From contig NZ_JBJDLK010000007.1 in NCBI RefSeq assembly GCF_045762675.1, positions 1-64,000 of the forward strand: DNA of 64,000 nt, read 5' to 3'. The notes beneath the pieces were generated by a model. The model had not been told where the DNA came from and searched no databases. It was given only the letters and a program-made list of their open reading frames with translations. The position numbers were made by a program, and so were the translations under genes. Shown here piece after piece: positions 34,743-45,300 of the stretch (position 1 is the stretch's first letter; each line of letters begins with the position of its first letter). The DNA is from Elizabethkingia meningoseptica_A. GTDB taxonomy: Bacteria; Bacteroidota; Bacteroidia; Flavobacteriales; Weeksellaceae.

Positions 34743-35456
34743 CTATTTGGAATAGAGCGATGTTACATCTAAGTATAGATCAACATCATGTGTATCATCT
34801 CTTTTCCTTAAAATGTCTTTGAAATAAAAAGGTTTAGATTCGATAGGCCTCGAATAATAGCTTTCCTTATTCTCAATATACTTGCCATAGGTATCTAAAA
34901 ACTCCTGTGTATTTAACTGCATTGAAAGTTGGTAAACGGTATCTAACTTAATAAAATAAGTGAATTTAGTCGCTAAATAATTCTTACAATGTATGCAATT
35001 ATCTACCAACGGAATTGTTGTTTTAAAATCCATTGCGGAATAAGGCTTTAGAACCTGAGTATACTTTTCAACAAATTGTTTCGGATCTTTATTCATATAA
35101 GGATCATTATATACTCCTATTTCTCCATTAGTTCCGTATGTTGTGGGAATAATATTATTTTCCGTATCCTGAATTGTAATTCTAACCTGTCCCATCTTTT
35201 TTTGTATACCATCTTTAAAGCGTAAATCATCAAATTTTCTGTCTTCATTTAGAAAATTAGGATCTAAAATCACCTTGATCTCCCGGTCTGTAGGATTGAT
35301 CAGTTGATAATAAAGTTGCTTATCAATCACACCATTTGGTCTGTTAACAATTGCAATAACCTTAAAGTAAGGTTCGGTTCCATCCGGAGCTTTTCTCTCC
35401 TGTCCGTAAGAGCAGAATGGCATACTGAGAATAAGTAATACTATTATTTTTTTCAT
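34743..35456 (-). CDS. Exported hypothetical protein, candidate immunity protein
   Basis: 237 residues with a signal peptide (LSMPFCSYGQE). The N-terminal half has an Ig-like strand pattern, FKVIAIVNRPNGVIDKQLYYQLINPTDREIKV. A similar segment (EIELKNNTDRDYLFYFKDHRF) occurs in the lipoprotein immediately downstream of the active RHS toxin, so the two may share a fold. It begins 2 nt after the stop of a toxin-tip remnant (35459-35725) and ends at a cassette terminator. Periplasmic location suits an immunity protein against an extracellular peptidase. Inferred from position and motif only. Confidence 0.5.
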   Translation of the reverse strand: MKKIIVLLILSMPFCSYGQERKAPDGTEPYFKVIAIVNRPNGVIDKQLYYQLINPTDREIKVILDPNFLNEDRKFDDLRFKDGIQKKMGQVRITIQDTENNIIPTTYGTNGEIGVYNDPYMNKDPKQFVEKYTQVLKPYSAMDFKTTIPLVDNCIHCKNYLATKFTYFIKLDTVYQLSMQLNTQEFLDTYGKYIENKESYYSRPIESKPFYFKDILRKRDDTHDVDLYLDVTSLYSK

Positions 35457-35458
35457 AT

Positions 35459-35725
35459 TTATTTTATTTCTAAAGCTTTAAGTATTCCTGGATTTTTATT
35501 CCTTAAAAAATTAATCCAGTCATTTCCAAGACTATTCAGTTTATTATCCCAGGTAGGATTTGTAATTTCAAATCCTTTGATAAAATTATAGGCTCTCCAT
35601 TCCATCAGAATAGTCGAGCCACTATCTCCATATGAGTTGTAAAATGAAGAATAGTTATTCTGAAAATCATAGTAATGGAACATTTTGTGGTAATATCGAT
35701 CAGCGAAAGGGATCTTTTTGAATCA
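35459..35725 (-). pseudogene. Eroded C-terminal fragment of an RHS toxin tip
   Basis: The frame is open from just after a TGA at about 35720 to the stop at 35459. An ATG at 35683 gives 74 residues, but readable protein (KKIPFADRYYHK) extends upstream without a start. The segment LMEWRAYNFIK resembles NAERGAYSWLQ, the third-ligand region of the zincin tip of the active RHS protein. It has no HExxH, no RHS core and no promoter. It directly precedes a candidate immunity gene. Best read as the tail of a displaced toxin tip. Confidence 0.45.
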
Positions 35726-36017
35726 GTAAAAAAGGGGCTTTTTAATACAGTTTATCCAAAGTGAGCGTTCAACTTACCATTCTGCACTTCAAATTGAATT
35801 TACCAGATTTCCTATAACAGAATAAAAGCTAACGCTTTATATTTTTTCGATATGTAATTGACTGCAAAAGTATAACTTTTTACAATCTCAATGTTCTTAA
35901 ATGCAAAATTTATTCCTAAAGCATACTAAGAATAATCTTTTTATGGAAGTACTACATATGAAGATTTAATAAAGAAACCGGCTCATATTGCGAGCCGGCT
36001 TCATCGTTTTACATATT
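35726..36017. other. Non-coding remnant between toxin cassettes
   Basis: No complete gene. A hairpin CCGGCTC / GAGCCGG at 35978-35998, followed on the minus strand by a T-rich stretch, is the terminator of the 36018 gene. The rest shows only broken frames and may be decayed tip DNA. Confidence 0.5.
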
Positions 36018-36359
36018 TTAATTTACTTTATCACCATATAAAAGTAGGTTTACAGGGATAATTGAATCTTTTCGGTAAATATACATAATAGAATCGCCTT
36101 TGTTTTTGGAAATGGAATCTCCAATGTTTAAATCATAGTATAAAGACTTCCTCTCTCCATTCTTATATAACACATAAGTATTATTATGTTCTGATGAATT
36201 TTCATATATACTCAAAACTGTTGTATTTCTTTCCATTTGAATAATTCTATTATACTTCCCTTTTTCATATGTTAAACTATAAAATATTATAGATCCTATT
36301 ATAAGAATAACAATAAATACTGAAAAAATTATCAATAATTTTCTGTTAGATTTGTTCAT
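36018..36359 (-). CDS. Small single-pass membrane protein, hypothetical
   Basis: 113 residues: a basic start, one strong membrane segment (LLIIFSVFIVILIIGSIIFYSL, about 8-29), then a soluble domain of about 80 residues, probably periplasmic and beta-rich. It lies among RHS tip cassettes on the same strand. A role as an orphan immunity protein is plausible but unsupported by family recognition. Confidence 0.55.
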   Translation of the reverse strand: MNKSNRKLLIIFSVFIVILIIGSIIFYSLTYEKGKYNRIIQMERNTTVLSIYENSSEHNNTYVLYKNGERKSLYYDLNIGDSISKNKGDSIMYIYRKDSIIPVNLLLYGDKVN

Positions 36360-36510
36360 AATTAATTATTATCTTGTTATCCATGTTCTTGATGTACATT
36401 GCATTACCGAAAATGCTAATATCGAGCTTTTGCCATACCAAAAGATAGCATTCTGTTCTACATCTATCGTATACAATGGAATGTGAAATTAAATAATAAA
36501 TGAAATATTC

Positions 36511-36924
36511 TCAATTTCTATTATGTATAACACCTCCTTGCCTAATTATAACAAGTGCAATAGCTAAAAGGGTTGGTGCAATAATATATAGTAATACTCT
36601 TATAGTGTTTTTTCTTCCTGCGTTTCCATATTTTGCGTCATATTCTTTTAATAGCTTTTTAGTACGTTTTTTATTATAGAAAAAGAAAAGAACTAACCAA
36701 AAAGGAATTGAAAATAACATATACATATACTTATTGCGATTATATCGGTTTCCATAATCAGGAATCCATCCTAGTATTTTAAAATCTGTTATATCTCGTA
36801 TAATTTCTGCTATTAGTAAAGTATGCATCACTAAAGCAATCATAACATAAAGAGAACAGTAAAGCCTACCACCACCTCCATCTTTTCTCCAGAAATAACA
36901 ATAAATAAAATGGTAAATATTCAT
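36511..36924 (-). CDS. Multi-pass membrane protein, hypothetical (possible orphan immunity protein)
   Basis: The ATG at 36924 (137 residues, MNIYHFIYCYF) is preferred; an upstream ATG at 36969 adds 15 residues. Three membrane segments are visible: YVMIALVMHTLLIAEII, YMLFSIPFWLVLFFFY and VLLYIIAPTLLAIALVII, with a basic loop (NKKRTKKLLKEYD) between the last two. It lies in the toxin locus between two tip cassettes. No family recognised. Confidence 0.55.
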   Translation of the reverse strand: MNIYHFIYCYFWRKDGGGGRLYCSLYVMIALVMHTLLIAEIIRDITDFKILGWIPDYGNRYNRNKYMYMLFSIPFWLVLFFFYNKKRTKKLLKEYDAKYGNAGRKNTIRVLLYIIAPTLLAIALVIIRQGGVIHNRN

Positions 36925-37114
36925 TTTTATAAGATAATTTTTTAATTCATTATTGATATAAAGCACCAAGGATTATTAGCCCTTGATGCTTATAGATAAT
37001 AGATTCAGAAAAGCTTTATCTAATCCAAATAATATTGTGTGATGCTCATACAGTTGTGAGTATATTAAATGCTAATATTGCTCTAAAGGTTTAATGTATT
37101 GAGTGCCATAAAAA

Positions 37115-37141
37115 AACAGTACAGAGTTATTCTGTACTGTT
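37115..37141 (-). terminator. Cassette terminator B
   Basis: An 11-bp stem, AACAGTACAGA / TCTGTACTGTT, followed on the minus strand by a T-run (A-run from 37109). It starts 12 nt past the stop of the 70-residue membrane protein. Second of three related cassette hairpins. Confidence 0.85.
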
Positions 37142-37152
37142 TAAACTAATAA

Positions 37153-37365
37153 TTATATCATCTTCAAAAGATTGACAATAATTCCATAAATCCCCCCTAA
37201 AATCATTAGTATTATTATCATCCATCCTGGAATTATGTATCTAGCAAGGTTATTATAATAATCTTCATCATTTTTATCATAAATAATATCATATGGAAAT
37301 TTATTCTTAATTCTTAAATACAATAATAAAATTCCTATTAGAAGAAATGTTACTGCTCCTATCAT
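37153..37365 (-). CDS. Small two-pass membrane protein, candidate immunity to tip B
   Basis: 70 residues with two membrane segments (IGAVTFLLIGILLLYLRI and YIIPGWMIIILMILGGIYGIIVNLL) and a short acidic loop between them. It starts 12 nt after the stop of the silent RHS tip and ends at a cassette terminator. That is the position of an immunity gene in RHS cassettes. A membrane immunity protein fits the very hydrophobic C-terminus of tip B. Confidence 0.55.
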   Translation of the reverse strand: MIGAVTFLLIGILLLYLRIKNKFPYDIIYDKNDEDYYNNLARYIIPGWMIIILMILGGIYGIIVNLLKMI

Positions 37366-37377
37366 AATTATTCATTT

Positions 37378-38732
37378 TTATTGATTTACTGCTCTTTGTA
37401 TAAGTATAACCTTAGTTGACATGCTATATTCATATATATTTTTAGCTATTGTAGAAACACCCGGGTCAAGAAGTCTTACTGCTCTTTCAGGTATAACCCT
37501 TCCAGCGGCCATCCATGCAAATGATTCTCCAGCCTTTCCCCATTTACCATTTATTAGATGGGCTGAAATTTCTATACCACTCCCAATCTCAGATATTAGA
37601 CTTCCAACCATTACTAACGGAACACCTACTTCGGACCCTACTATAGAAAGAGTAAGGGCATATCCCAAAACTGTAAGAGCATCACCAGCATTCTGAATTC
37701 CCGAAGCCATATCTCTAAAATCTCTATATGTTTTTCCTACTTCTACTTCTGATATATAGGAACCAATTAATTCTCCATTAGCACCATAATGATCATACAA
37801 AAACTCTCCTTTCTTGATATAAGAATCTCCATTTTTGTCAAACCAAACATCTCCATTAAAGTCTGTCGGTGGATCACTAAGTTTACTATCATGCATACTC
37901 TCGTTAAAGAAACCTATAATGGCACCCGTAGCTGCTCCCTGCCAGAAGTTCCCTCCTGTGAGTACGCTACCCACGCCTCCACCAATGGCACCACTAACAG
38001 TTGCTCCTAATACTCTTGACCATTGTTCAGAACCTCCTAATTTAAGGCCATAACCAGCAGCAACAGAAGCTAAAAGTGCTGTTCCAAAGCCATTCATAAC
38101 GTTTTCACCCCGCATTACACTCAATACCCCCTGAGATAAAGCATGAACTACTGGTTTAGCCAATTTAGCAGTTGCTTTACCTAACACCTTAATGGCAAAG
38201 CCACCGGGTTTAAAAAGCTCTCCTACACCATAGGATATAAGTGCACTGACAGCTTGTACTAAAAAGAATTTCAAAAACTGTCCGAAGGTAATATTGCCCG
38301 TGGCTAACTGTACAATCATACTCACTAATTGTACAGCAGCTATAACTAAACTGATGATTTGGATTATCGCAAATAGCACCTGAAGGAACTGCCCATTTGG
38401 ATCATTATACATCAATGGGTTGTTTATTACATAACCGTATTTGTTATAATTCTGAGTATTATATGGATCCTGAATATTCTCATCTGCATTTAGAAATCGT
38501 CTGAGAAGAGGATCATATAGTCGTCCATTCATATGGATAATACCAATATCCTCAAAATGCTCATGAGATGTATAACTTCTACCAAGAAGACCAATACCTC
38601 CGGCTGCCAGCCTGCTCCACGCATCGAAATGGGTTTCCTGTACAAGATTGCCTTGCTCATCACTAATGGCCAAAATACTACCTAAATAGTCTTTGTGCAA
38701 AAACTTGTAAGAACCACTGCTCTGTGTGAAGT
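37378..38732 (-). pseudogene. Silent RHS C-terminal cassette (tip B), 5'-truncated
   Basis: The frame continues from the RHS-core copy at 38732 (FTQSSGSYKFLHKDYLGS in order) to the stop at 37378; the first ATG is at 38700 (440 residues). It carries RHS core motifs (GRLYDPLLRRFLNADENIQDPYNTQ) and a Gly-rich pretoxin region like that of the full protein (GSVLTGGNFWQGAA versus GSVLVGGNFWMGAA). The end is different and hydrophobic (DALTVLGYALTLSIVGSEVG onward). It has no N-terminal shell, signal peptide or promoter, so it cannot work alone and is best seen as a replacement tip. Confidence 0.75.
38399..38732 (-). repeat. RHS-core direct repeat, copy in silent cassette
   Basis: 334 bp collinear, without gaps, with 40321-40654. 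By eye identity is high. The outer ~60 bp (from AAAATACTACC to GTGTGAAGT on the plus strand) is identical. It gives homology for recombination that would swap tip B onto the expressed RHS gene. Confidence 0.85.
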
Positions 38733-38749
38733 TTTATAAATATACAAAA

Positions 38750-38774
38750 ACAGCACGGAATAGTTCCGTGCTGT
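38750..38774 (-). terminator. Cassette terminator A
   Basis: An 11-bp stem, ACAGCACGGAA / TTCCGTGCTGT, with a 3-nt loop and a T-run on the minus strand. It lies 19 nt past the lipoprotein stop. Third member of the cassette hairpin family. Confidence 0.88.
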
Positions 38775-38793
38775 AAAACAATCTTGATAGTTA

Positions 38794-39381
38794 TTAATAC
38801 TTTAAGTTGACTACATTAGATTCCAATTTTCCATGAAAAACTTTAATCTTTTTTTTATTTCTAATTTTGTTTATTTCTGCTAGTCCTTCTTTTCCTATTA
38901 AATTGCTATCATTATTTATTTTAATAGCTAATTTATAGAATTCTCCTTTGCTTAATACAGGAGACTCGGTGCTCATTGTATCCATCAAAGAAGTCTTAAT
39001 AAATACTGAACTTCTTGCAGGAACTATTTTTATTAAACTTTGAGAAAGTTTTTTTTCTTTCTCCATAGCTTTAATATCATCTTTATCAAATGTTCCATCT
39101 AAATTAATAATATAAAGGGGACCAGAAGTAACTTCAGTTTCAATAGGATTACCTTTTTTACTTTTTATCTCTGAAACCAAATTATTTATTGATTTAACAG
39201 TAAAACGGAATCTATGATCTTTAAAATAGAATAAATAATCTCTATCAGTATTATTTTTAAGTTCAATTTCAACAGAATCATGAATAGATAATGGTTCTTT
39301 ATTGACAACTCTAACCTCAAAATTATTTTTCTTGCAAGAGAACAAAATTATTGTTGATAAAATTAGAAATACGTTTTTCAT
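38794..39381 (-). CDS. Lipoprotein, candidate immunity to the RHS metallopeptidase tip
   Basis: 195 residues from the ATG at 39381, chosen over an upstream start (39429) because it gives a lipoprotein signal (MKNVFLILSTIILFSC, lipid Cys near 16) and begins 2 nt after the RHS stop. The mature part is beta-rich with NNTDRDYLFYFKD, resembling a segment of the 237-residue protein at 34743. A cell-envelope lipoprotein encoded directly after a toxin tip is the expected immunity arrangement. No known family is recognised. Confidence 0.6.
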   Translation of the reverse strand: MKNVFLILSTIILFSCKKNNFEVRVVNKEPLSIHDSVEIELKNNTDRDYLFYFKDHRFRFTVKSINNLVSEIKSKKGNPIETEVTSGPLYIINLDGTFDKDDIKAMEKEKKLSQSLIKIVPARSSVFIKTSLMDTMSTESPVLSKGEFYKLAIKINNDSNLIGKEGLAEINKIRNKKKIKVFHGKLESNVVNLKY

Positions 39382-39383
39382 AA

Positions 39384-42300
39384 TTACTTGATTAATTTTC
39401 CATATTGACGTTGAAATGCTTGTTCCCAATATTTTATCATAGACGGAGCATCATATGACTGAAGCCAGGAATAAGCTCCTCTTTCCGCATTGTATCTTGC
39501 TCTATCCTCACCCAAATTCTCGGTCCAATAACTCATAATACCACTTGAAAACTGATACGCATGCACAAATTCATGTCCTAAGGCTAAATAGAGATGTCTA
39601 TATGATTTAAAAGCTTTTGGCCCTAAAGTAATTCCTTCAGCTGTTGTTGTTCCTACTCCCACTTTATCAGAGTCTAAAGAAATAGACGGGTAGTCAGCGT
39701 CTTTATACATCTGATTTAGATTTTTATCCCTGACTGTTAAATCAATGACAGATTCTTTTGAGAATTTTGGTGTGTCTGTTTGTTTTATATTTAATTTTTC
39801 TAGTGCAGCTTTAACTTTACTATTTTCTTCAATCACATGCTTCAAATGGTTGAAAACAGTTACAATTAGACCTTGAGCTGCTCCCATCCAGAAGTTACCA
39901 CCAACAAGCACAGAACCCAAGCCTCCTAAAATAATACCAGATGCTGCCTGAGCGCCAAAGCTACCTCCTAAATATTTATTAACAAAATGACCTCCTACAC
40001 TGGCAAATGAACCACTTAAAAAACCACTGGCAAAACTTCCACCATTTATTACTGACATAAAACCTCCAGTAATTCCATGGGCTAATGCCCGGGCAATCTC
40101 TGTTCCCGTTTTACCTAATGCTGTAGCAATACTTCCTGTAGCTTTAAAAATATCTCCAATACCATACGACATTCCGGCGGAAGCTACCGCCATAAAAGCA
40201 GAGCTAATCATATTCTCAAAACTGATAGGCCTGTTAAAATAATAATCTGTAGCAATTGAAGCAAATATAGCTATTGCAACTGCTATCAAAATATCATCTA
40301 CACCAAATGCTTCTCCACTCGGATCATTATAAATTAGAGGATTGTTAATTACATAAGCATATTTATTATACACCTGCGTATTATATGGATCCTGAATATT
40401 TTCATCCGCGTTTAGGAATCGTCTGAGTAACGGATCATATAAGCGTCCATTCATATGGATAATGCTAATATCCTCAAAATGCTCATGTGAAGTATAGCCC
40501 CTGCCAAGAAGACTAATGCTTCCAGCTGCCAAATTGCCCCACGCATCAAAAAGAGTTTCTTGTACCAGATTTCCTTCTTCATCACTAATTGCTAAAATAC
40601 TACCTAAATAGTCTTTGTGCAAAAACTTGTAAGAACCACTGCTCTGTGTGAAGTCTTTCAAATATACTACATTACTTTCATATGGTGTCCCACCAATATA
40701 CAAAATGTGCTTCTCTTCTCCAGTCGTATTATTACGCACCACTTCAAAACTACCGTCTTCACTGTAATATTTTGTAAATGTGCCTTCCCACCCAGAAGTT
40801 GCAAAATCTTCAATAGTCCCATTATTACCTGCAGGTGCTGTTTGCCCATAAGTAACCATCTGACGCATATTGGTTAACCCATATTCGAAACGTACATCTC
40901 CTTTCTTGCTTTGAATATATAATGGATCATTATTTTCATTATAGATTACTCTCTGAATCTGGGCATTCAAGTAGTTTTGCTTTCCGGTTGTAGTTAGTTT
41001 TACACCTGTTGGCTGGTATACTTTTGTAGCATCTCCAAATTGTATCGTTCCTATCTGATCATTTTCAGTAATACGACCTTGCACATCATATTTATTTGAT
41101 GATATTCCACCTGTTTTAGGATTTGTCCATTGTATCAGCCTGTTATTATTGTCATAGGTAAAAATTTCATTCATGGCAAAATTACCATGTCTGGTTCTAT
41201 CATTCAATTCATTTTTCTCTGCATCAAATGAATACTGACTGCCAAATAATAAACCTTTTGATGAGTTATGCTCAGTCAGACTTAGGAAATTATTAACATC
41301 ATAAGTATTCTCAATGGTTGAAGCTCCTAATCGGGTTCTCACCACCTGTCCCTTAGCATTAGCATCCTGCAATTTCCATAGTATTTTACCATTGGTTTTG
41401 TCCCTTACCTGATATAACTGGCCACTCCACACCTCATAAACATTCTCTATTTCAGTGCTTGTAGTAACCCCGGAAGAAACAAGTTCTTTCTTATAGGAAA
41501 CTACACGCGATTTATTATCATAGACAATATCTTTTTGGGTATACGATCTACCATTACTGTTTTCAGTACTTTCCAGTACTCTACCGTATACATCATAAAC
41601 AGTTGTATTAGAATAAGATTTGCCATTCGAAGTACCTGTTTTACTAATTAAAAGACCATTACTATTATAATTAAAGCTAATATTCTTATCGGTTAAGCCG
41701 GAAATATTAGATTTCTCAATAAGACCAACCAATTGACCTTTGCTATTATAGGAATACTCTTTATAGCCTCCCGGGCTGATTTCTTTTTTAACCTGCCCAA
41801 AACCATTATACTCATATGTATAAATCCCATTAGATGGATCATGGAAATAAGACTTCCTTCCCCAGACATCATACTGCGTTGTAACCGTATTATTACCATA
41901 TTTAGCGGAGGTTTGTTCACCTGCTGCATTAAAAGAGAAATTAATAACTCCGCCTTTATCTTCAGAAGAAATAACATTATCTAAAGCATCAGTTGTTTTT
42001 TTAGTAGTGCGTTTATACCCGCTAAGCTCCTCCACTATTGTAGTACGGCCATTAACCGAAGTCTTTATTTCTTTACCATTAAAGGCTTTAGCTACCGCTT
42101 CTGGTGGAAAGACACTGTCATTATAATTAATAGTATTCCACCTCGGCGTTTCCTGATCAAAGTAAGCCTCGGACTCACCTGTTTTACGCCCTAAAATATC
42201 ATACTTAGTGCTTACAGAAACATACGTATTCTTTCTTTCTCCATATACAAAATCAATATCTCCAGCTGAGCGGATAACACCATCTGAATTAATTCCTCGG

Positions 42301-45300
42301 GTTCTTACTTTATACTTTTGCCCCAACTTGTTGGTGTAGATTTCCTTTGGACTGCCATCCGGAGCATATTCTATCACCCTGTTACCCCCATCTGAGAATT
42401 TTTCATAGGTGAAGGTAGTTGTACCCCCTAAGTTTGTTTTACTTATTAAAAGCTTACCCCAGTTATCATAGGTATTACTTACAATACTCCCCAATGGATC
42501 AGTCTGTTTTGTTACTTGTCCCCAATTATTGTATTCAATATTAGTTTCAAGTCCCAGATTGTCAGTTTTCTTTTCTACGAAACGGCCTTTTGGTTCATAT
42601 TTGGATTTTTGGTTCTGTACCATCGTGTCTACACTATTGGAAATCGTTTTTTCTGTGATGTTTCCAAAGCCATCATACATATAACCCTCCTGTATCCAGC
42701 CACTATTATCCTCGCTATATGTTTTAAGCGTCTTTAAAAGATTGTTTTCGTAGTTATATTCTTCTTTAGAAGTCTTAGTATCTCTATAAGTTGTTACGGT
42801 TTCTGTTTTGGACTGCGGACGGCCAATGAAATAATCCTTTCCTGTTCCGGTTGGATTATGGGTGTAATTCATAACCGTAGTAGTGACTGCAAAATCTCCG
42901 TTAACTTTAGTTGTTGTTTCTTTTGGCAGGTAGTAATCCCCATAAATAACACTGCTTTCTGTAGTAATACTCTTCAAAAAGTCCTTAGTAACTGTCATTT
43001 TAGGAACAATAGTTTTAACACCCAACACGGAAGTTGTTACATCATAATCTGTATATTTAAAAGAGAGTAGCTGATTGTTATTGACCGAAATGTCACTTGG
43101 GAAAATTAAACCATCATCATTAACTGTTCTTACTGACCATTCTTTCATCGGTAGCCCTTCGTTTAACGGATCAATTTCAGCTCCACTCCAGATTTTCGTA
43201 TTTTCATATCCATCAGCATACCATGAGGATCTTGCAGATTGCTGGAAGCCTATAACTCCTTTCCCACGTAAATGAGAAATTAAATTTCGGTATTTAAAAT
43301 CCTGTTTTCTGCCTTCCTGAACTAGTTGAGAAACAAGATACTGGTTATAGTTCTCTTTAATAATTGCATAAGGATACTGTAGAGTATTATTAGAAAGATA
43401 AAAATTATTTTCAGCTATAGCAGGCTCATAATGAATTTCTGTTTTAATATTTCCTTGTTGAATTTCTTTGATTCTCGAAATCTTATTAAGCTTTTTGCCA
43501 AAGTCCCAGGTAATCAATTTGGTTTTATGAACAATGGAAAATTCTGTATTAACCTGTGCTATTCTAAAGTTACCAATAAGGGGAATATAATGTTCTCCAT
43601 ATTTTGAATAATTAATATCTTCTCCATTCATATCAAGATCTATACGATCTATCCAATCTGTTTTTGTAAAGATTGGCTTCCCATTGCTATCTACACCATC
43701 ATTTCTATAATAATAGAATCCATATGTAGAATCTTTATTACCCCATTCATCCCACTCATCTCTGGTCCATACCTCTGATTCAAATACCAAAAAATCACTT
43801 TTACCATCTTTATTAAAATCTGGTGTAAAGTAGCTTCGAACCACATGAGTTGATCTTCTCGGAGAACCTTTCCAATCAGGTTGGAAAAGATAAAGCCCAG
43901 GGTAACTATGCTTTACAAAACCTTTTCCAGTAGCAATATACATTACCCAATCTGATGAATCTTTTGCAACTGGTGCCAGAATATCAGTTTTTCCATCTCC
44001 TGTGAAATCACCATAATAAGGATAATCCATATTCGCATCAACCGGGGTAGAAGATACTTTAATAAGCTGATTCTGAGTATTGAATTCATAAACACTAAGT
44101 ATATTATCCTTTAATTCTAAAAGACTCGACTTACCACTACCCGTAAAGTTTCCAATTCTTCGAAAGTTGATATCCTTGTTAACTATACTAACAGTATCGT
44201 TGCTTACATTGTAATACAGTCTTATATTCTTAGATACTATAACCTGTCCATCTCTACTATATCCGTCTGGATTTCCCCAATCATCAAATATCATTGGATA
44301 TGCTTTTTCAGAATGTTCAATTTCAATCATAAAATCTGAAATGCCATCCCCATCAAAATCTCCTTCTGCAATAGCTTGTGAAATTTCATAACCATAAGAC
44401 CAATTTCTGTCATCATCTCTCTTTTTGATAAATAACTCAGGATATTGGTTTGTATCAATGCTTTTCAAGAAATTAAGCTCAAAATCAATACCGTTGAAAG
44501 AATAAGAACGAATATGCAGTAAACCACTCTCTTCTATTTCCCATGTGAAAATACTTTGTTTATTCAACAATAAATGATCTTTCAGTGCCATTCCAATAGT
44601 AAAGACCTGACCTTGGTAATTAACATTGATAAATTCTTTATTTCCATCTAATCGATTAAGAACAAGTTTTTTGCCCCTAAGGAAGTCTGGTTTCCCATCT
44701 CCATTGAAATCTCCTACATTCACATCATCTTTAAAAATATCGTCAAATCTGGAGTCTGCCCATTTTATATCACGTGACTTTTCATCTTTTTCATAAGTAA
44801 ACAATACCGGAGTGGACTTTTCCCCCTTGGAATTACTCTCTGTGATAGATTTAATGAACTGATAATGATTTGGACTATTATACTCTGTATATTCGATATC
44901 ATACTTCTTAAATAGACTATCATTTGTATATACATCTATGTTTGACAAGATACGCCCCTGTATGAACCTCTTTTCCCCTACATAGGAAAGTTCATATAAA
45001 TCTCTGGAAAGATAGCCAAATTCAATACGGTTGAAATGGCTTGTACCAAGGTTTTCATTTCCACCCCACCGAATACTGCTTATAGAAGCAACATTATCAC
45101 TCCATCTAAATCCTTGTATGTACTGATAAGAAATATAATTGCCTTGGGCATCTTTCCATTTAACAATATTATACTCTGTTGGGGTTCTTGAAGATCTGGA
45201 ACCATCTATTGGAATATCTACAAAGGGAGCATCACCATACCATGCCTGTGAACCATCTTCAAAAGTAACTTCGAAATAAAGTGGGCCTGTTCCTTCACCG

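Noticed and set aside
35684..36017. Search for an HExxH motif upstream of the eroded tip
   Set aside because: All three minus-strand frames were read through the adjacent ~120 nt and none gives HExxH; the fragment is kept as a partial tip only.
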